Shown here piece after piece: positions 26,693 through 35,854 of a DNA stretch of 64,000 nucleotides. This DNA is from Candidatus Termititenax sp. Lineage in GTDB: Bacteria; Margulisbacteria; Riflemargulisbacteria; GWF2-35-9; DYQY01. The position numbers and the translations under genes were made by a program. The DNA lies in the NCBI GenBank assembly GCA_020719045.1, contig DYQY01000007.1:5425-69424 (forward strand), given 5' to 3'. How positions within the stretch are numbered: the first letter of the stretch is position 1; every line of letters starts with the position of its first letter. A model generated the notes under the pieces. It did no database searches, had not been told where the DNA came from, and worked only from the letters and a program-made list of their open reading frames with translations.

Positions 26693-28594
26693 CTATTCTG
26701 TAGGCAGATCACCAGCTCCACTTAATCCTTGGGGTCCTTGACTCAATAATTGCTGCAGCTGCGACATCTGTTCTGGAGACATTCTACTACCAGCTAGTTG
26801 ACTACCTTCAGACTCAGCAGGTTTCATAGCATCAAATAAGCCCTTACGAGTAATTTCTTTTCCTTGTTGCACTCCAATATAATCCAAGCCCTTTTTGATA
26901 TCAATAGCAACATCTTCTGCAGATTTACTTCCAACACGAGAATACCTTGGATTATTAGAAGAATCTTTACCATACCTAATATTCATAAGGTAAGCCAAAA
27001 TATCATCCTCCTTGCTAAAAATAGTTTCTCCTATCTTAAAAGATTTTAATTGCACACCTTCAGTTTTTAAAAGTTTCAAAACATCATCTTCAGTAACTTT
27101 TGCCTTAAAATCTTTATTACTTTCAGCATTAAATATCCTTGGCTTCTCTGCTAATATTTCGTTTGTCAATTCTACAGTAAAAACTTCTTCCTGACTCTTA
27201 GGTTTGTTATCACCATATTTAGCTTCTATCCTATTAGCCACAAAATGCGCTAATGCCTCTAACTTATCGTACGCATTGTCCCAAAACTTCCAGAAATAGT
27301 CGTGTGTTTCATTAACTAAAGCAATTATAGACTTCTTTAAATCAAGAATGAACATGCCCATTAATTCCTTATCTCCAGTAATTGACTTATATATACCCTG
27401 ATAATATTTTTTAAGTTCAGGATGACTCTCCCAAAAAGCTTTAGACCTTCTTGTATCAAATATATTACTAAAATTTTTTATTTTATCTTCTGTCCAAAAA
27501 TCATACTTCCATCCTGGTCGACTAGTAAATTCTATAAAACCTCCAAGCGCCGTTTTATATTTACCTGGGTTATATCCATTTTCATCAACACCAACTCCAA
27601 GAATACTTGGTGTATTTAATTCACCGTTATCGTAAACTATATTAACTACCCAAGAAGCGACTTCACCATCATTCTTAGTTGACGCTGTTTCAGAAAATGA
27701 CTTCAAAAAATTTGGTGAAATACGTTTAATGTCTGATGCTTGTGCACCCCAAATATTGCCACCCGATTTCACCCCTTTAAAAGCTGTTACTGACTCGACA
27801 AAACGCACCCATGCCTCACTAGACTTTTTTTGATCCAATCCACCCCAAAATTTAGAAGTACCTATGCCAGACATTAATTTATCTACAGCTCCCTTTAATA
27901 ACTCCTTTTGGTCATTGTTCGCAAATTCTACTATGCTATTAACATTACTAGTACCAATCGCAAGCACCAATAAAGCAACTCTCTTCTTAAACTCAGGACT
28001 ACTTATGTTATCCTTAAAACCCAAAATATTAGCTAATTTAGTATAAACTTCTGGTTTCAAATTTACATCTATATATTTATCTGGAACAATAACATTATCT
28101 GTTGAAGGTTCTGCTTTACTAGCCAACGCACTTGCTTCTGTTGCACCTGCAGCAGCAGCTCCTAGAGTAGTAGAGTCTGGCATTAAAACTGCTGTTTCAA
28201 TACCTAACATATCTCTTAAATGATCATCTATTGTTTTACCTGCTTCAGAAAAATTAACTATCCCCTTATTATTACTAACACCTGTATTTGTTTCTTTATT
28301 ATATATTGCTGTTTGAAGTGTTGTTTCGGTTATTGGAGATGTAAGTGCAGCTCGAAATTCTGAAAGCCCTTTTGAAGTAAAAAACTCATCACCACCACCC
28401 TCACTGCTCATCAAATCAATAACTTGTGTAAGAAGACTTGAATTACTCTTTAGTATAGTTGCTAATTCAGATATTTTAGGCTCAATTGCACTAGCGCCAA
28501 GGATCTTTGTAGCCAAAACTGTAGTATTCATCGTTCTTGATGAGGTAATTGCAGATAAAGAATTTTGAATATTTGTACTATTAATCTCTGTCAT
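26693..28594 (-). CDS. Hypothetical protein, 633 aa, Ser/Thr-rich N-terminus
   Basis: I do not recognise this protein. There is no Sec signal peptide and no membrane segment. The first 60 residues are rich in Ser, Thr, Asn and Ile (MTEINSTNIQNSLSAITSS), a composition seen in substrates of non-Sec secretion systems, but that is suggestive only. The middle is soluble and mixed helix-strand; the end is Gln/Gly/Pro-rich (LQQLLSQGPQGLSGAGDL). AGGGGAG precedes ATG 28594. It follows the 49-aa and 318-aa genes on the same strand. The 318-aa protein also begins MTE with a polar, Ser/Gln-rich head, so the two may be products of one system. Confidence 0.65.
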   Translation of the reverse strand: MTEINSTNIQNSLSAITSSRTMNTTVLATKILGASAIEPKISELATILKSNSSLLTQVIDLMSSEGGGDEFFTSKGLSEFRAALTSPITETTLQTAIYNKETNTGVSNNKGIVNFSEAGKTIDDHLRDMLGIETAVLMPDSTTLGAAAAGATEASALASKAEPSTDNVIVPDKYIDVNLKPEVYTKLANILGFKDNISSPEFKKRVALLVLAIGTSNVNSIVEFANNDQKELLKGAVDKLMSGIGTSKFWGGLDQKKSSEAWVRFVESVTAFKGVKSGGNIWGAQASDIKRISPNFLKSFSETASTKNDGEVASWVVNIVYDNGELNTPSILGVGVDENGYNPGKYKTALGGFIEFTSRPGWKYDFWTEDKIKNFSNIFDTRRSKAFWESHPELKKYYQGIYKSITGDKELMGMFILDLKKSIIALVNETHDYFWKFWDNAYDKLEALAHFVANRIEAKYGDNKPKSQEEVFTVELTNEILAEKPRIFNAESNKDFKAKVTEDDVLKLLKTEGVQLKSFKIGETIFSKEDDILAYLMNIRYGKDSSNNPRYSRVGSKSAEDVAIDIKKGLDYIGVQQGKEITRKGLFDAMKPAESEGSQLAGSRMSPEQMSQLQQLLSQGPQGLSGAGDLPTE

Positions 28595-28632
28595 CTATTC
28601 TCCCCTTCTAACTTAGTCCTTCGTCACCATTC

Positions 28633-28661
28633 ACTTCGGTCACTGAGCGGAGTCGAAGTGC
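28633..28661. repeat. Palindromic extragenic element with CACTTCG / CGAAGTG arms
   Basis: CACTTCG and CGAAGTG enclose a GC-rich core (GGTCACTGAGCGGAGT). It sits directly at the 3' end of the 49-aa gene and before the 633-aa gene. Similar TTCGACTCCGCTCAGTGACC-type repeats are, from memory, common extragenic elements in several bacterial groups. It is richer in GC than its surroundings. It could act as an attenuator or mRNA-stabilising hairpin between the two genes. Confidence 0.5.
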
Positions 28662-28810
28662 TAGTCCAACCAACTCATAATATCTTCAGCAATCCCATCT
28701 TCTTTATAAGTAACCACTGTTGATAGATTCTTGCTTTGTCTCTTTTCTTTAACTTCCTTTGTGTGTCTTGGTCCGATCTCTTCTTTCACCTGATACTTAC
28801 TCTTTAACAT
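28661..28810 (-). CDS. Small protein, 49 aa, unknown
   Basis: The frame starts MLKSKYQVKEEIGPRH and ends EDIMSWLD. It is highly charged, with a basic first two thirds and an acidic tail. GGGGAGGT lies about six bases before the ATG at 28810, a strong ribosome site. It sits 21 bases after the 318-aa gene and in the same direction, so it belongs to the same transcript. Size and charge would allow a chaperone-like or regulatory partner of the flanking proteins, but there is no motif to support this. Confidence 0.6.
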   Translation of the reverse strand: MLKSKYQVKEEIGPRHTKEVKEKRQSKNLSTVVTYKEDGIAEDIMSWLD

Positions 28811-28831
28811 GACCGTTTACCTCCCCTTTAA

Positions 28832-29788
28832 TTAAGCTAACCCAATATTCCATCGTGCAAAACTATCTCCGACTTTAGTAAACACTTCGCCATTACCAGT
28901 TGAATCAAAAACATTCCTTGCCTTATCAAGATCATTTTCTACAATAGCTCCTTTTAAAATAGCAATATCTTCAGCACCTAAACCCAACAAAGCTAATTGA
29001 GGTTTATATTCAGCTAAAACTCTTGCAATATTACTCTTTTCATTGAGTGCGCTATAAATATCGTTATTAATATTATTTTTCATGTTTGTAACAGCTTGCT
29101 CCAAGGAATCTCGTTGACATAAAGTTATTGAAACACCTAGTCCTTCTAACAAAGCTGAAATACCCTCAGCCCCAGACTCATCACCAGTTGCTATTTTAGC
29201 CATTAATGCCTTCAATAATCCCTTTGCTTCCTGTTTTTTCTCATCAGCTTTTTCTGCCATTAATTTAAGCATCTCCATCCACATCTGATGATTCTTTTCC
29301 ATAGCTTCAATTATCATCTTCACTACTTCGCTTCTCGATTCTAATGCTATTTGAAATATTTCCATTATTATTCTATTGCTTGCCTCATTCTTTGGATCAA
29401 AACTATTAACCAAAAACTGACTTAATCCTGAATATACTTTCTGATCTTCACCTTTTGATAAGTTCGAGACTATTGCTGTTTTACCTTCTTTATCAACGTT
29501 AACATCAGCTGTCTTTATTCCAGCTTTTGCAAGCCTATCTCCTAAATCATTTAATAACTTAGTTGCATTAGGATTACTATCCCCAAAAAGAAGATTAGCC
29601 AAAATTATCTTTTGCTGGTCTGGAGTCTTTCCTGAAAATGGATTACTTCCACCTTCCCCATCATTACTAGTCTTAACACTAAAAGTTACGCCGTTAATAA
29701 TAACAGTTAATTGTTGTTGAGAAACATTACTAGATTGCCTTGCTTCGTAAGCCTTTGTTGTACTATTAACGCCAAATTGTTCAGTCAT
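28832..29788 (-). CDS. Hypothetical protein, 318 aa
   Basis: Not recognised. There is no signal peptide. The N-terminus is polar (MTEQFGVNSTTKAYEARQSS), then a short beta segment QQLTVIINGVTFSVKTS. The rest is predominantly helical, with a Met/Lys-rich amphipathic stretch around residues 160-200 (MIIEAMEKNHQMWMEMLKLM). AAGGGG precedes ATG 29788. A promoter-like pair of the GGGAA-N17-CGATAT class lies 31 bases upstream of the ATG. It is first in the 318/49/633-aa cluster. Confidence 0.65.
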   Translation of the reverse strand: MTEQFGVNSTTKAYEARQSSNVSQQQLTVIINGVTFSVKTSNDGEGGSNPFSGKTPDQQKIILANLLFGDSNPNATKLLNDLGDRLAKAGIKTADVNVDKEGKTAIVSNLSKGEDQKVYSGLSQFLVNSFDPKNEASNRIIMEIFQIALESRSEVVKMIIEAMEKNHQMWMEMLKLMAEKADEKKQEAKGLLKALMAKIATGDESGAEGISALLEGLGVSITLCQRDSLEQAVTNMKNNINNDIYSALNEKSNIARVLAEYKPQLALLGLGAEDIAILKGAIVENDLDKARNVFDSTGNGEVFTKVGDSFARWNIGLA

Positions 29789-29819
29789 TTTATCCCCTTA
29801 TAAAATCCCACTTATCAAT

Positions 29820-29847
29820 ATATCGTAAACCAATCCCAAAAATTCCC
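29820..29847 (-). promoter_or_regulatory. ECF-like promoter motif upstream of the 318-aa gene
   Basis: On the minus strand GGGAA (29847-29843), 17 bases, then CGATAT (29825-29820), 31 bases before the ATG. It shares CGATATATT with the site at 58666 and the GGGAATTTTT context with the site at 55467. Confidence 0.5.
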
Positions 29848-29954
29848 ACATATTTTCATAAAACAGAAAATATAAATATATCACAATATACTTATCTAGT
29901 AATTTGCCCAATATTTTGGATTTTAAACATTTCTTCTTGAAAGGCTGCGTGTGG

Positions 29955-30461
29955 CTATTTAGCTAGGGTTGGAACAAATTCCTTAAAAAAATCCCAAGCA
30001 TAAACCGTATTTAATAACTTATAAGCAAATGAATTAATTAGGTATGCTCCTATTGGACTTATTGTTATCTTGGATACTAACACTAATACAATAAAAATAA
30101 GCAATGTCCACTTAAGGAAGTTCAGGACTAGCCCAGCAACATTATTAAAGATACCTACGGGGCTTATTTGGAAAATTTTTGTAATCAATCTTCCCCATAG
30201 TACAAAAAAAACAAAACTAGCCAAATAGGTCAAAATATACGCCACAAAGCCTGACCAAGAAACGGCAAACTTAAGATACTTTGCCATCCATCCATTAACC
30301 ACTAAGGAATACTTGTTTGCAGCATAGAAAGAAACTATTATTGCCAAGGAGTCAAACAAGATATTAATAAACCCACTTACATAGCCTCGATAACTAAAAA
30401 ATATTAATGCAATAACAACTGCTACATCAATAATATTAATCTTGGCAATAAATTCCATCAT
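29955..30461 (-). CDS. CvpA-family membrane protein
   Basis: A 168-residue inner-membrane protein with four hydrophobic helices. The opening INIIDVAVVIALIFFSYRGYVSG matches the CvpA pattern, in which D-x-x-V and a GY/RG turn recur. CvpA proteins are linked to colicin V production and envelope stress, with no defined biochemical role. It overlaps purE by one base. The purine gene next door recalls the cvpA-purF link in other bacteria. A gap of 166 bases before the 318-aa cluster separates it from that operon. Confidence 0.8.
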   Translation of the reverse strand: MMEFIAKINIIDVAVVIALIFFSYRGYVSGFINILFDSLAIIVSFYAANKYSLVVNGWMAKYLKFAVSWSGFVAYILTYLASFVFFVLWGRLITKIFQISPVGIFNNVAGLVLNFLKWTLLIFIVLVLVSKITISPIGAYLINSFAYKLLNTVYAWDFFKEFVPTLAK

Positions 30462-30910
30462 TATGAATTCTTCATTTCCTCTTTATGAGCCAACAATCTT
30501 TCCTTCACAGCTGCTTCAGAAACACCAATAATCTGTGCCGCCAAAATAGCTGAATTCGCTGCTCCATTTATTGCTACAGATGCAACAGGAACACCTTTTG
30601 GCATTTGAACGATAGAATACAATGAATCTACACCACCAAGGTCAGAAGTTTTCATAGGGACACCAATAACAGGAACAATACAATGACCTGCAACAACACC
30701 TGGAAGGTGAGCTGCTTTTCCAGCTGCAGCAATTATTACTTTATATTTCTTGTGAGCATCTTCTACTAAGCCCATAACCTTCTCTGGGTTTCGGTGCGCA
30801 GAAGCAACTTCTACTATACTTGTTAATCCAAACTTATCTAACATATCTATACATTCCTGCATAACTGGCATATCTGAACTACTTCCCATTATAACTAATA
30901 CATCTTTCAT
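30461..30910 (-). CDS. purE: N5-carboxyaminoimidazole ribonucleotide mutase PurE
   Basis: It converts N5-CAIR to CAIR in purine synthesis (class I PurE). Conserved sites are MGSSSDMPVM at the phosphate-binding N-terminus, SAHRNPEKV, and the loop AAAGKAAHLPGVVAGH. 149 residues is normal. A class I PurE needs PurK, which is not in this window. It overlaps cvpA by one base and follows the SIMPL gene by 12 bases, so the three are probably co-transcribed. Confidence 0.95.
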   Translation of the reverse strand: MKDVLVIMGSSSDMPVMQECIDMLDKFGLTSIVEVASAHRNPEKVMGLVEDAHKKYKVIIAAAGKAAHLPGVVAGHCIVPVIGVPMKTSDLGGVDSLYSIVQMPKGVPVASVAINGAANSAILAAQIIGVSEAAVKERLLAHKEEMKNS

Positions 30911-30922
30911 TATTTAACCTCC

Positions 30923-31618
30923 TTAAAATTCATAAATCACATTAACTTGTGAATTAACTTTCATTTCTCCAACTTGATACTGCGTTGCTGTATCAGAAAC
31001 TGCTAACGCTTTCATCTGCATGCCTTCCACTCTTAATGGTTGGACATAATCACCAGACTCATTAATCTCTTTTATCCTAATCTTTCCAATGTCCATCGTT
31101 TTTGCAATAAGCTGTGCTTTATCTTTTGCATCAATCAAAGCAAACTTTAAAGCTTTCTGCTTATACTCTTCTATTCTGGAACTCGAAAAACTTATCTGCC
31201 CTATATTATTCAAACCACTGTTCACTGCGACATCTATTACTTTACCAATTAACGTTATGTCTTTTAATATAATTCTTAAATTTTGATCAACAATATATCC
31301 CATGAATTGTCGCTTCCCAGCAACGTATTCATAACTATTATTGATACTTAGCCTTTCTGTAGATATATTCTCTTTAGCAACTAACGACTTAATCTTATTT
31401 GTAAAACCATTAACCTTTTCATTAACATCTTTCTGACCCTTAACAACGTCTTGATAAACTCCACTTACTCCAACTAAAACATAAGCGATATCTGGCTCAA
31501 AAGAAACTTCTGATTTTCCACTAACATTTATGGACTTATTATTATCTTCCTGTTCATAAGTGGTCCCTAATAATAAAAAAACACATATAAAAAAAACTAC
31601 TACTATTTTCTTTGGCAC
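30923..31618 (-). CDS. SIMPL domain (DUF541) exported protein
   Basis: A 231-residue protein with an N-terminal hydrophobic export segment (KKIVVVFFICVFLLLGTTY), then the SIMPL/DUF541 opening INVSGKSEVSFEPDIAYVLVG. It ends in YQVGEMKVNSQVNVIYEF, the terminal beta strand typical of the family. E. coli YggE and similar proteins form periplasmic or membrane-linked rings and are tied to oxidative stress, without defined chemistry. GTG is the start, preceded by AGGAGG. It lies downstream of the NRPS genes but has its own ribosome site and a 30-base gap. Confidence 0.88.
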   Translation of the reverse strand: MPKKIVVVFFICVFLLLGTTYEQEDNNKSINVSGKSEVSFEPDIAYVLVGVSGVYQDVVKGQKDVNEKVNGFTNKIKSLVAKENISTERLSINNSYEYVAGKRQFMGYIVDQNLRIILKDITLIGKVIDVAVNSGLNNIGQISFSSSRIEEYKQKALKFALIDAKDKAQLIAKTMDIGKIRIKEINESGDYVQPLRVEGMQMKALAVSDTATQYQVGEMKVNSQVNVIYEF

Positions 31619-31648
31619 TATATACCTCCTATAAGTCTTTTACATATT

Positions 31649-32845
31649 CTACAACAAAACGTTATCTATCGTCTTCCATAAACTATTTATAATTTGAATA
31701 GTCGTATCTTTGCCAACATTTTCCTGATAAACAACTCTAATACAATCATAATCAATAAAAAAAGTTAATGGACAAACAGCTTCATTACAGGTTAATAAAT
31801 AACCCCGCATGGAAACCTCTTGATTATAAGTCTGAAAAGAGACTAAAACAGAATATAAATGAGCTGGCAAAGAGAGTTTACTTATTGGAAACTGCTGATG
31901 CCTTAATGCTTCTTTAATCTTTTTCGAAATATTAACGAGCCCCAGATTCAATGGTTGATTGGATATATTTATTGGCAATGTGTTCACAAAAAGTCCAGGA
32001 GTACTTCTCTGTTTTTTATTTGTCCTATTTAATAAATGCACACCAAGACAAAAAGAATCAAGAAAATAAATTCTACAAAACGTCTCACTAATAAGATAAA
32101 GCCACAAAACAAACTCTGAAACATTACTACTAATAGCTAATTCTCTTAATGCTTCTTTTTTTTCTTCATTAACAAACATAAACTCTACCTTACTCTTCAA
32201 GTTGGTCTTATCTATCAATGAGAATACATTAATATTGCTTTGTTTATTACATAGTTCATCCTCCCAGTATTCTTTATCCTTTTCCCAAATAGATGAACCA
32301 ATATACTCCTTTTGCGAACGTAAATAATCTTTATAATCACAATCATCTAGGTTATATAAACTTACTACTTGATTATTAATAAGCTGACTATAAATATCCA
32401 TAACCCTGTTTGTTGTTATATTAATCCCATATAAATCAAATAATAAATGATGAGCTTTAATAAAATAAAAATTAGTTGCAGGTGAAATTATAATAGCAAC
32501 ATAAATCAATTTCTCGTCACTTACAAACATTGGCTCCCATGTTTTATTTTGCATCCACTCAATAGCTTTTTTGTCATCCAAAACATTATCAATAAACTCA
32601 CAATCACAAGCAACCATTTCTTCAAATATTTGATATGGATACCCGTCATCATCAACTAAAAACCTTGCCTTAAAATTTGAAAAACTATTTATAGCTAAAA
32701 AACTAGCTTTAGCTAAAATTTGCAGATTAATACTTTTATCTAATTTACTATACCCAGCTACGCTCCACAAATTGCCTTTTGAAAACAACTGCTCGGCTAT
32801 CCACATTTCTTCCTGCTGAATTGAAAGATTATACCTTTCCATCAT
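31649..32845 (-). CDS. Stand-alone NRPS condensation domain
   Basis: This 398-residue protein is one condensation-like domain. The catalytic motif reads KAHHLLFDLYG (HHxxxD kept, the following G displaced by two residues). The C5-like motif is present as TPGLFVNTLPINI. N-terminal NLSIQQEEMWIAEQ corresponds to motif C1. Condensation domains join peptidyl and aminoacyl thioesters or release the product onto an amine or alcohol. As the last gene of the NRPS locus it may act in release or final acylation; this is inference. It is about 50 residues short of a typical domain. It overlaps the previous gene by 17 bases. Confidence 0.82.
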   Translation of the reverse strand: MMERYNLSIQQEEMWIAEQLFSKGNLWSVAGYSKLDKSINLQILAKASFLAINSFSNFKARFLVDDDGYPYQIFEEMVACDCEFIDNVLDDKKAIEWMQNKTWEPMFVSDEKLIYVAIIISPATNFYFIKAHHLLFDLYGINITTNRVMDIYSQLINNQVVSLYNLDDCDYKDYLRSQKEYIGSSIWEKDKEYWEDELCNKQSNINVFSLIDKTNLKSKVEFMFVNEEKKEALRELAISSNVSEFVLWLYLISETFCRIYFLDSFCLGVHLLNRTNKKQRSTPGLFVNTLPINISNQPLNLGLVNISKKIKEALRHQQFPISKLSLPAHLYSVLVSFQTYNQEVSMRGYLLTCNEAVCPLTFFIDYDCIRVVYQENVGKDTTIQIINSLWKTIDNVLL

Positions 32846-35810
32846 TTATCTCCCTAAGAATCTTACCCCATTCATCTTTGCTACAAGGCAAGTAAGCACT
32901 CAAAATTAACTTATCTCCCTTTGTAGCTAAGCTAAATGTTATTGCCGATGGCCAAGTATTATTTGTCCATTTGCCATCAATCGTACTATATAATTCTGTG
33001 CTCTCATCTACTTCCGTTCTGTAATGAAAAACAATAAAAGGCTCCAAAAGTTCTTTTTTCAAACTTACATTACTAGTGCCCTCATGAATTGTTGGATGCT
33101 TATACATATAGTTTAACCACTTTAAAGATTTAAAATTAGTAAGTGTTTTCGCCGCTTTTTTACGAATAAAATTTATCTCATCAAATAACTCTTCTACATT
33201 CATGCCTTTTCTGAACACACAAGGAATAAAATCTGTAAATTCACCTATTGTTTTTACAAATCTACCTTCCTGATATGCTCTTGTATCTTGAACCATAAAA
33301 AAAGGAGTATCAATATCAATCAACATTTTTGTTATCTTACTAAATATTTCTAACGACTGCATCAAACTATCCTGATTGTCTTCTAAATCGAAAGCATGCT
33401 CATATAATGATAGATTATTCAATAGATACTTTGGAAAATCTGAGACTGCTCTATTAAATTCATCCAACTTAAACTCACGAACAATCTCCTCTTCATTTAA
33501 TAATGAACAATTTCTTAGCAACTTCAAATATTCTTCATACTGGACATTATTACCAATAGACCCTAAAAAGAAATAACTTTTTAAAATATCAGCACCAACC
33601 TTATTATGAATAGACTCATCCATGCAAAAAACAAACAAATATCTAGTGTTAGTTACTCTAACGAAAATATGTCTATAAGGAAAATCCTTCAATCTATCTT
33701 TGGCTAAATAATACTCTTTAATAAAAGGCAACATCTTCATTATTTGTGCTTCATTCAAACTCAATTCACTTAAATCTATCACCACTGAAGATACTTTATC
33801 CGGCATTTTAAAAACTGCCCAATAAAACTTATTGTGATTAGTAACCAAAGACGCTCGTAACAATTGCTGTTCACTCAACAAACAATTATGTCTCTCATTC
33901 AAAACATCAAACGAATAATCATTGCACCAGAGATAATCTATACTATACTTCTCGCGATACATATTTCTAAAGTTTAACCTCCAAGGTTCAAGGTCTATTC
34001 TATCTTCAATACCACTTTCAATAAGTCTGTTAAAATATTCAATCTCCCTCTGCCTCAATTCCGACAATTTTGTCTTGATAAAGTCAGCTACTAGTGGCTT
34101 ATCTTTTGTGCTATATTTATATGCAACCTCTTTTGATCCAGACGAGCTAACTAGCCTCAAAAAAGAGGTAATACTGTCTGCGGAATACATGTCAGCTATC
34201 TTTGTAGAAAAACCTATTTTCTGAAGCTTGTACATAATTCTAATCATCGACAATGAGTCAGCACCTTGCTCAACAATACTTTTATCCATTACTATTTTTT
34301 TCCCTAAAACATCTTCTATTATTAATATAATCTGATTTGACCACGAATTATCCGAATTACTCAACTCATTTTGTTTCCAAAATAAACTAATTAACGCTTG
34401 CCTATCAATTTTTCCACCAATCGTCTTCGGCAATATCTCAAAATATAATATATCAGAAGGAATCATTTGTTCTGCTAATTTTGACTTCATCTCTGCAAAG
34501 AGAACCTTTCTATCTACTTCTGAAACTATAAAAATAACCAGTCTCGGAACGAAAATACTCTGACTAACATTTAGTACAACAGCCTCTTTAACACCATTAA
34601 TTTCTAACGAAACTCTGTTAATTTCAGCTAACTCTATTCTATAACCATTTACCTGTACTTGGTCATCTTCCCTACCCAAGAACAATAAATCTCCAGAAGA
34701 CATTTTTTGCACCATGTCTCCAGTTCGATACCATTTCTTATCTTTTATGAATACAAACTTTTCCTCATTCATCTTTTCGTCTAGATAACCAAACGATACG
34801 CCCTCTCCGGCAATCAATAACTCGCCTCTGATCTCTTCTTGAACTTCAACTAAACTATCGTTTACTACCAAAACCTGTGTGTTTTTTAAAGGAGAACCTA
34901 TTAACATTTGTGACCTAATACCCTCTAACTCAGCCATACTCTTTGCTTCATATACAACACTTTCTATCGTACACTCAGTTAATCCATATCCATTTATAAC
35001 TCTAGCCTTAGGAAAACTCACTACTGCCCAACCAAAATCACTTCTTGAACATGCTTCTCCTCCAAAAATAATCTGCCTAATAAAGTCTGTATTTATTAAA
35101 CTCGTTTTTGTTGCCTCAAGCAACAATCTTATATAGGATGGCGTTGATTCAACAATATTTGGTTTATATATATTAATTATTTCCACCAAATAGCTAAGAT
35201 TTAATTTGTCTTCCTTGTTAACAATAATCAATGTTCCAGCCCAAAAAAGTGATTTAATAAGGTTTCCAATGAACATATCTGTACTTATACTAGATAACTG
35301 TAAAACCTTGGGGGAAAAAGAATCCAATTTATAAAAATCTTGCCAGGCATCCATTAAACTTACAATATTGTCATAACTAATCTGAACAGCTTTCGGAGTA
35401 CCTGTCGAGCCAGAAGTAAACATTAAGTATGCTATTCTTTTTCCAAAATTAACACTTTCTTTTCCCGATAATTTTTTATGAAAAATCCCATCATTTTCCG
35501 CTATAATCAATTTAACTTTTGCTTGCTCTACATAAAAATCAATTCTTAATTCTGGAGTATCTTCATCTATAGTTATCACAGTAGCACCTATTCTCCAAAT
35601 AGCCAAAAAATAGGCTACAGCCATAAACGAGCATCTCATCTTTAAGGCTACAATATCACCTTCATTAATCCCCAAGCTTACAATTTCTTTGTAAATAACT
35701 TCTATTGTTTCCAAAAGATATTTATATGTATACTCTTTCTTTGCATAAATAATCGCAACCGATTCTGGATTACAGTTCGCTTTTTCTTCAAATTTCTTAA
35801 AAAATACCAT
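32829..35810 (-). CDS. Non-ribosomal peptide synthetase module: A - PCP - C-like
   Basis: This 993-residue synthetase starts directly with an adenylation domain: A3 LMFTSGSTGTPKAV, A5 NGYGLTECTIES, A7 YRTGDMVQ, A8 GREDDQVQVNGYRIELAEI, and K of A10 in GGKIDRQ. A carrier domain follows with its phosphopantetheine serine at about residue 517 (EQGADSLSMI). The last 430 residues are condensation-like but carry CMDESIHNKVG in place of HHxxxDG. Reading pocket residues by alignment to GrsA gives D-M-G-E-I-F-G-I-E-K, with acids at two positions, hinting at a basic amino acid. It has no loading C domain, so it should accept substrate from the 1536-aa protein upstream. Confidence 0.88.
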   Translation of the reverse strand: MVFFKKFEEKANCNPESVAIIYAKKEYTYKYLLETIEVIYKEIVSLGINEGDIVALKMRCSFMAVAYFLAIWRIGATVITIDEDTPELRIDFYVEQAKVKLIIAENDGIFHKKLSGKESVNFGKRIAYLMFTSGSTGTPKAVQISYDNIVSLMDAWQDFYKLDSFSPKVLQLSSISTDMFIGNLIKSLFWAGTLIIVNKEDKLNLSYLVEIINIYKPNIVESTPSYIRLLLEATKTSLINTDFIRQIIFGGEACSRSDFGWAVVSFPKARVINGYGLTECTIESVVYEAKSMAELEGIRSQMLIGSPLKNTQVLVVNDSLVEVQEEIRGELLIAGEGVSFGYLDEKMNEEKFVFIKDKKWYRTGDMVQKMSSGDLLFLGREDDQVQVNGYRIELAEINRVSLEINGVKEAVVLNVSQSIFVPRLVIFIVSEVDRKVLFAEMKSKLAEQMIPSDILYFEILPKTIGGKIDRQALISLFWKQNELSNSDNSWSNQIILIIEDVLGKKIVMDKSIVEQGADSLSMIRIMYKLQKIGFSTKIADMYSADSITSFLRLVSSSGSKEVAYKYSTKDKPLVADFIKTKLSELRQREIEYFNRLIESGIEDRIDLEPWRLNFRNMYREKYSIDYLWCNDYSFDVLNERHNCLLSEQQLLRASLVTNHNKFYWAVFKMPDKVSSVVIDLSELSLNEAQIMKMLPFIKEYYLAKDRLKDFPYRHIFVRVTNTRYLFVFCMDESIHNKVGADILKSYFFLGSIGNNVQYEEYLKLLRNCSLLNEEEIVREFKLDEFNRAVSDFPKYLLNNLSLYEHAFDLEDNQDSLMQSLEIFSKITKMLIDIDTPFFMVQDTRAYQEGRFVKTIGEFTDFIPCVFRKGMNVEELFDEINFIRKKAAKTLTNFKSLKWLNYMYKHPTIHEGTSNVSLKKELLEPFIVFHYRTEVDESTELYSTIDGKWTNNTWPSAITFSLATKGDKLILSAYLPCSKDEWGKILREINDGKV

Positions 35811-35854
35811 TTTATTATGCCTCGATAACCCTTTTTGTTAATCTAAATAATATA

